From Actinoallomurus iriomotensis (GTDB taxonomy: Bacteria; Actinomycetota; Actinomycetes; Streptosporangiales; Streptosporangiaceae), in assembly GCF_030269445.1 (NCBI RefSeq), contig NZ_BSTJ01000002.1, positions 868,001-932,000 on the forward strand: 64,000 nucleotides of DNA, read 5' to 3'. Below, piece by piece: positions 60,801 to 64,000 of the stretch. The notes beneath the pieces were generated by a model. It was given only the letters and a program-made list of their open reading frames with translations, had not been told where the DNA came from and searched no databases. Made by a program: the position numbers and the translations under genes. Numbering within the stretch: position 1 is the first letter of the stretch; every line of letters begins with the position of its first letter.

Positions 60801-61615
60801 TAGGTGCTGTTCGCGTCGCCGGGAAGGTCGATCGAGAGGTCGCCCTGCGCGTCCACCTTCGAGGTGACGTCGGTGACGCCGGCCCGGTCGAGCATCCGGG
60901 GGGCGCTGGAGGAGTCGGCGCAGCCCGCGTCGGAGCACTTGGCGAGGAGGGCCGCGATGAGGGTCTTCTTCGCCCCCGCGGGCGGCGCGACGTTGACGTT
61001 CGCCGGCAGCGGCCCGGACCTGCTGGTGCCGCCGCGGTCGAACTCATGGGAGAAGACGATCTGCTGCTGCGCGGCGGGGTCGTTGACGTCGGTCACCGAG
61101 GGCACGGTCGCGGGCCAGCGGGGGCCGATCGTGAAGTCGAGGCTGAGTCCCTCCTTCTTGGCCGCCGCCAGCATCGTCCGCGTCTTGCTCGCCCACAGCG
61201 GGGTGCCCCAGCCGTACTTCTCCAGGAACGGGTTGGTGTTGTTGCCCGTGCCCTCGACGTTGAACGGCGCCACCTCGGCGCCGCCGCCCCCCGCCTTCTT
61301 GATCTGGTCGAGCTCGTCGGCCAGCTCACCGTCCTCGGTGTAGGCGAGCGGCTGCCACCAGCGGTACTTGGGCCGGACGGAGGCCGGAGGATCGGCGAAG
61401 GTGGCGCGGGTCAGGACGGGGGCGGCCGTGGCGGACGCCGGCGAGCCCTGCGTCGCTCCCGCCGGGACCGGCGCGACGACGGCCGCGGACAGGGCCAGGA
61501 CGACCGCCCCCGCGATCCGCCCGGGGGCGCGTCTCAGGCCGCCGTATCTGACACTTCGCCGGAGCCACCGGCGGTCCCCCTTGCCGACGCGAACGCGTCC
61601 GCTCATCAAGGTCAT
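57815..61615 (-). CDS. Secreted GH106 alpha-L-rhamnosidase with C-terminal discoidin domain
   Basis: 1266 residues from ATG 61615, with GAAGGA six bases upstream and an ATGA overlap with the preceding GH78 gene. A long basic signal (GGLRRAPGRIAGAVVLALSA) precedes ATFADPPASVRPKYRWWQPL, the GH106 opening, and ELADELDQIKKAGGGGAEV. The body contains WWQPLAYTEDGE, LFEDSLELGS (acidic pair) and SDECCAFSGAVWG. The last ~140 residues are an F5/8 type C domain (VRYGLDFGAAVDVGSVTVGG, RYLRLSITKSW). GH106 enzymes release rhamnose from rhamnogalacturonan I and II. It is about 200 residues longer than typical members because of the C-terminal module. Confidence 0.9.
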   Translation of the reverse strand: MTLMSGRVRVGKGDRRWLRRSVRYGGLRRAPGRIAGAVVLALSAAVVAPVPAGATQGSPASATAAPVLTRATFADPPASVRPKYRWWQPLAYTEDGELADELDQIKKAGGGGAEVAPFNVEGTGNNTNPFLEKYGWGTPLWASKTRTMLAAAKKEGLSLDFTIGPRWPATVPSVTDVNDPAAQQQIVFSHEFDRGGTSRSGPLPANVNVAPPAGAKKTLIAALLAKCSDAGCADSSSAPRMLDRAGVTDVTSKVDAQGDLSIDLPGDANSTYALIAFYQAPTGQSLSGYTATGTNYALDTFGKAGAEATTDFYDEHILTPDVRKLLTQMGSSDLFEDSLELGSTQKWTPGMVAQWQKLRGYSPIDVLPALAGAGDQGITDRPFFDFADGLGARVRTDYRQTLSDLYIANRLDVLRQWAHKHHMSTRIQPYGVPVDISDAASHIDVPEGESLAFGQSTGAYSNVQDYRVVATGAHLSGEPVVSDECCAFSGAVWGSTAGAGSDASNLQAVYRGFAGGVNQVVWHGFPYLTRGPQGAGAQEVWPGMTYGGNTSYSEAWGAKGGPNWADYRSINDNLARMQLVLRQGDPRFDLAVYWQDFGMNGTGTTGSGANKQIQSSSALASAGYTYEYLSPAQLRRKDASYDKGALFGDGSAYHAVLLNDQTTMPLDVAQKLLELARRGLPVIIAGDLPSTVPGTGDAAARDAKLKSVMAQLAGQRSVVRVASEQDVPAALKRLNVTPAATPGSDSGAILDVRRQAGPTDYYYLYNQTNTATAQTLTLTGDGVPYKLDTWTGQITPITNYTSGHGTVTVPIQLNGNDAEVIAVTPRHDATFRGAPARPDTASASSGTPKPAALGDWSLSVDAWGPGKSDLPGDTAHTELGPVTLKAGSDGKLPAWSAITPANGYSADLKDVSGRGTYTAHVTLGDEWTGVSGANLDLGTPVDTVTVNVNGHDLPPLDQADLRHVEVGRYLHAGDNTITVRVASTLLNAVRVAPGTGASSRTPMDYGLFGPVTLTPYAGTRPLLTASALETSLPLAKGGYNRATVLVHNGSGRPVGVTLSASAASGITATPQQDRTTVPAGGSVTVPVDLRDSGVATGTDTLTVTARSDTGLTSTTTVALRHSDDLALNPGGTPFPRVVADASQDRYPAPLAVDGSDSTFWVSWGRAAGQGPTVARPVRYGLDFGAAVDVGSVTVGGRSNYGPRDYDVQVSSDGRTWRTVASATDTPKAGGTTTFTPVKARYLRLSITKSWDAVNANVQMSGLTVRP

Positions 61616-63762
61616 CTCGTTCCTTCCATCGTGTGGTGCCCGGGCGCCACGCCGTCGACATGGACGTAGGCGCCGTCGCTGGTCACGCCCTTCGCGGTGG
61701 CTCTTCCACCGGCCCAGACGACACGGCCGTCGAGGGTGACGCGGGAATGAATGGGGACGGCGAGCCGGCCGGTGGTCCGGCCCGGCACCGTCACCGCCAG
61801 CCGAAAGCCGTCCGCGCCGTCGCGCCAGGACGCGGCGATGTCGCCGCGCGGCGTCGGAACCGTGCCCTCCGCCCACGTCAGCCCGGCCGGGTGCGGCTGC
61901 ACCGTGAAGCGGGCGAACCCGGCGTCGGTCGGCGTGACGCCCAGGACGCGGTTGGTCAGGGTGACGGTCGGCTGGCTCGTCCAGCCGTGCGCGAGGCTGG
62001 TGAACGACGCGAGACCGGGTGTGCCGTCGGCCGCGGTCTTCTCCCAGAACGTGTTCCCCGGGTCCTGGGCGAGCTGGTAGCCCCAGCCCCTGCGGATGAG
62101 CTCCAGCCCGCTCGCGTCGTCGACGCCGAACCGCGCGTCCGCCTCGGTGCCGGACGGCAGCGGCTCGTAGTGCGAGTCGACCGCGGCGCCCTGCGTGCCC
62201 GCCGGCACGGTCAGCGACCCGTACGGCCCCCAGTCGTGCGAGCGCAGCCAGGCCAGCGACCGCTGCGCGCGGCCGGGCGCGGCCAGCCCGGAGGAGACCG
62301 CGAACGCCGTCGCGTCCTGCGGATGCACGTCCGGGTGCTCGACGCTCTGCCGGTACGCGCCCGCCGTGTCGTCCCACAGCTTCGCCTCGACCGCCGTGCG
62401 CAGGCTCGCCGCCGTCGCCTCGTAGGAGGAGGCCATGCCGGTCCGGCCCTTGGCCCGCGCCATCCGCGCGGTCTCCCGCAGCGCCCGGTACAGGCCGGCG
62501 TTCGTGTAGGTGAGGTGGTCGCAGCTGCTGTAGGCGTACGTGCCGCAGCCGCCGTCGCCACCGTACGCGCCGAAGGCGACGAGCCCGCTGTCGTCGATCT
62601 GGCGCACCGCCCAGTCGAGGGCGCCGGTGACCGCCGGCCACCAGTCGCCGAGCGCCTTCGGGTCCGCGGTGTACAGCCAGTGCAGGTACACGTCGTGCAC
62701 GAACCACAGGTCGTAGTCGCCGCTGAAGTGGCCGGACTGGTCCGGGCAGACCTGCCCGTTGCCGGGCACGAACCCGTCGGCGGTCCGCTGCCGCGCCAGC
62801 GCGTCGAGCGTGTTGCGCACGGCGGCCACGTCGCCGGTGGACAGGTACGCGACCGGCCCCTCCACCCCGAGGTCACCGGTGAACGGATCGCGGTCCCGCT
62901 TGCCGCCGTCCAGCACGATCGCGGTCTTCGGGTCGGCGTAGTGCAGCGTGTTGTCGGCGTGGTCCGCCTCCCCCGGCTGGTACGGCCAGCAGGGGGCGGC
63001 CGGGTCCACGGCGATGTTGCCCTTGACCCGCGTCGGCAGGTCGGTGTCGATCTGCACGGTGTACGCGCCCGCGTACCAGATCCGGTTCAGCTCCTCGTCG
63101 CTGGACAGGAAGTGGCCCCGGTAGCCGCGAAGGTTCGCCTGGCCGGGCGCGGCCGTGAAGTCGGCCGCCACGGCGTCGACGTCCACCCAGCCGGGCTCGT
63201 CGAGGAAGATCGTCGCGTAGCGGAAGCCGCCGCGCAGTCGCCCGTCCTCCAGAGTCGCCGGCAGGTGCGCGGAGCCGAGCGGCAGGGTGTGGCTGTCGGC
63301 GTCCCACTGGTAGGGCTGCCCGGGGTAGCCGCTCCAGATGTTGGCCGTGTCGCACCCGGGGGCGAAGGCGGTCTGACCGCCGTTCTGGCCGGGCGCGGTC
63401 GCCATGTAGCGGCGCGACTCGGAGTAGCAGACGTGCAGGCCGGGCCGGTCCGCGGAGGCGCCGAGCACCCGGACCAGCGCCCTGCCCGCGACCTCGCCGC
63501 CGAAGTCGAGCGTGAGCAGCGGTGAGGTGCCGCGCTCACCCGTGCTGGTGAGGCGCACCGCCTTGCCGTCCTGGCGCAGCGCGGCGGCGGGCGCGCCGTC
63601 GATCGCGCCTCCGCGTGGGTCGGCGGCCGTGACGGCCGTCGGCCGTACGGTGCGGCTCGCCGGCGCCTGCACCTCGTCGCGCCAGGAGCGCGCGTCGGCG
63701 CGGGCGACCTGCGTCGGCACCGAGACCGCGAGCAGGGCCGCCGCCGCGACCAGCCTCCTCAT
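61612..63762 (-). CDS. Secreted GH78-like alpha-L-rhamnosidase (copy 2)
   Basis: 716 residues from ATG 63762, overlapping the upstream partial gene (ATGA). A short signal peptide (MRRLVAAAALLAVSVPTQVA) is followed by a beta domain (LTLDFGGEVAGRALVRVLG). The (alpha/alpha)6 catalytic domain comes next, with ARQRTADGFVPGNGQ, HFSGDYDLWFVHDVYLHWLY and DDSGLVAFGAYGGDGG. The C-terminus has the Bac_rhamnosid_C pattern (VTLDGRVVWAGGRATAKGV). It is shorter than canonical GH78 and lacks the N-terminal fibronectin-like modules. Likely removes rhamnose from pectin fragments. Its C-terminal ~80 residues are nearly duplicated in the partial gene at the window edge. Confidence 0.88.
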   Translation of the reverse strand: MRRLVAAAALLAVSVPTQVARADARSWRDEVQAPASRTVRPTAVTAADPRGGAIDGAPAAALRQDGKAVRLTSTGERGTSPLLTLDFGGEVAGRALVRVLGASADRPGLHVCYSESRRYMATAPGQNGGQTAFAPGCDTANIWSGYPGQPYQWDADSHTLPLGSAHLPATLEDGRLRGGFRYATIFLDEPGWVDVDAVAADFTAAPGQANLRGYRGHFLSSDEELNRIWYAGAYTVQIDTDLPTRVKGNIAVDPAAPCWPYQPGEADHADNTLHYADPKTAIVLDGGKRDRDPFTGDLGVEGPVAYLSTGDVAAVRNTLDALARQRTADGFVPGNGQVCPDQSGHFSGDYDLWFVHDVYLHWLYTADPKALGDWWPAVTGALDWAVRQIDDSGLVAFGAYGGDGGCGTYAYSSCDHLTYTNAGLYRALRETARMARAKGRTGMASSYEATAASLRTAVEAKLWDDTAGAYRQSVEHPDVHPQDATAFAVSSGLAAPGRAQRSLAWLRSHDWGPYGSLTVPAGTQGAAVDSHYEPLPSGTEADARFGVDDASGLELIRRGWGYQLAQDPGNTFWEKTAADGTPGLASFTSLAHGWTSQPTVTLTNRVLGVTPTDAGFARFTVQPHPAGLTWAEGTVPTPRGDIAASWRDGADGFRLAVTVPGRTTGRLAVPIHSRVTLDGRVVWAGGRATAKGVTSDGAYVHVDGVAPGHHTMEGTR

Positions 63763-64000
63763 CGCGCCTCCAGCGTGTGGTGCCCGGGCGCCACGCCGTC
63801 CACGTAGACGTAACCGCCCTCGCCGGTCACGCCCTTCGCGGTGGCCCTTCCGCCGGCCCAGACCACGTGCCCGTCGAGCGTGACGCGGCCGGCGGCGGGG
63901 ATCCCGAGACGGCCCGTCGCGTGCGCGGTGACCTCCAGGCGGATGCCGTGTCCGGTGTTCCGCCAGGAGGCGGTGATGTTCCCCTTCGGCGTCGGGACCG
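63759..64000 (-). CDS. GH78-like alpha-L-rhamnosidase, C-terminal fragment (continues beyond window)
   Basis: The frame is open to the right edge and ends with TGA 63759-63761, overlapping the next gene's ATG. The visible 79 codons read VPTPKGNITASWRNTGHGIR, RVTLDGHVVWAGGRATAKGV, YVDGVAPGHHTLEAR, closely matching the end of the downstream GH78 copy. It is therefore a tandem paralogue, most of which lies outside the window. It has no start here. Confidence 0.85.
   Translation of the reverse strand, partial: VPTPKGNITASWRNTGHGIRLEVTAHATGRLGIPAAGRVTLDGHVVWAGGRATAKGVTGEGGYVYVDGVAPGHHTLEAR

Noticed and set aside
57527-61669. Plus-strand open frame of ~1380 codons opposite GH28 and GH106
   Set aside because: Spans two real minus-strand genes and the gap between them; low-complexity translation.
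57815-62707. Extended upstream reading of the GH106 frame
   Set aside because: The part above 61615 lies out of frame over the GH78 gene; the true start with RBS and signal peptide is ATG 61615.

Overview
The window is dense, very GC-rich bacterial DNA with many GTG and a few TTG starts, ATGA/GTGA stop-start overlaps, TAT and lipobox export signals, XRE/HxlR/Lrp/LacI/MerR regulators, a MacS-like two-component system and PPOX split-barrel proteins. This points to a filamentous actinomycete, probably of the Streptosporangiales/Thermomonosporaceae type. That placement is inferred from style; no rRNA or marker gene is present.

Layout. 0-5 kb: the 3' end of a TetR gene, then a 2-hydroxyacid oxidase (FAD plus Fe-S) and an aldehyde dehydrogenase. 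5-10.5 kb: a LacI-controlled sugar ABC importer (binding protein, permease, ATPase) with a PfkB sugar kinase; the kinase is preceded by a degenerate copy of its own 5' end carrying six 30-bp repeats. 10.6-18.2 kb: housekeeping and envelope genes (SLT-domain protein, polyprenyl synthase, DUF3558-like lipoprotein, MscL with a zinc-ribbon tail, PPOX protein, methyltransferase, TraB-like protein, SMP-30 protein, Lrp regulator). 18.2-27.2 kb: the most interesting block. larB-larC and the divergent larE make and nickel-load the pincer cofactor; a four-gene operon follows, encoding an acyl reductase/HAD phosphatase fusion, a zinc alcohol dehydrogenase, a large LarA-like nickel-pincer enzyme and a PlsC acyltransferase, closed by a strong terminator. 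This looks like a lipid-linked use of the nickel-pincer cofactor.

27.2-47 kb: mixed chromosomal genes. These include SDR/XRE and hydrolase/ArsR divergent pairs, GH3 and GH25 wall hydrolases, AlkB behind a LexA-like box, a MetE-like protein next to a HemE that does not look actinobacterial, an MFS exporter with a divergent MerR, a GH18 chitinase, an EF-hand protein, a two-component system, a UbiA prenyltransferase, an FMN reductase with HxlR, and a TetR gene beside a damaged methyltransferase.

47-64 kb: a same-strand pectin (rhamnogalacturonan) utilisation locus. Read in its own direction, from the right edge, it holds a partial GH78, a GH78, a GH106, a GH28, a six-hairpin glycosidase, a sugar-isomerase-like protein, another GH78 and an SGNH esterase. 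Several are translationally coupled. Most products carry export signals, so together they would strip acetyl groups, rhamnose and galacturonate from plant cell-wall pectin, with the isomerase acting on released sugar inside the cell. The locus continues beyond the right edge.
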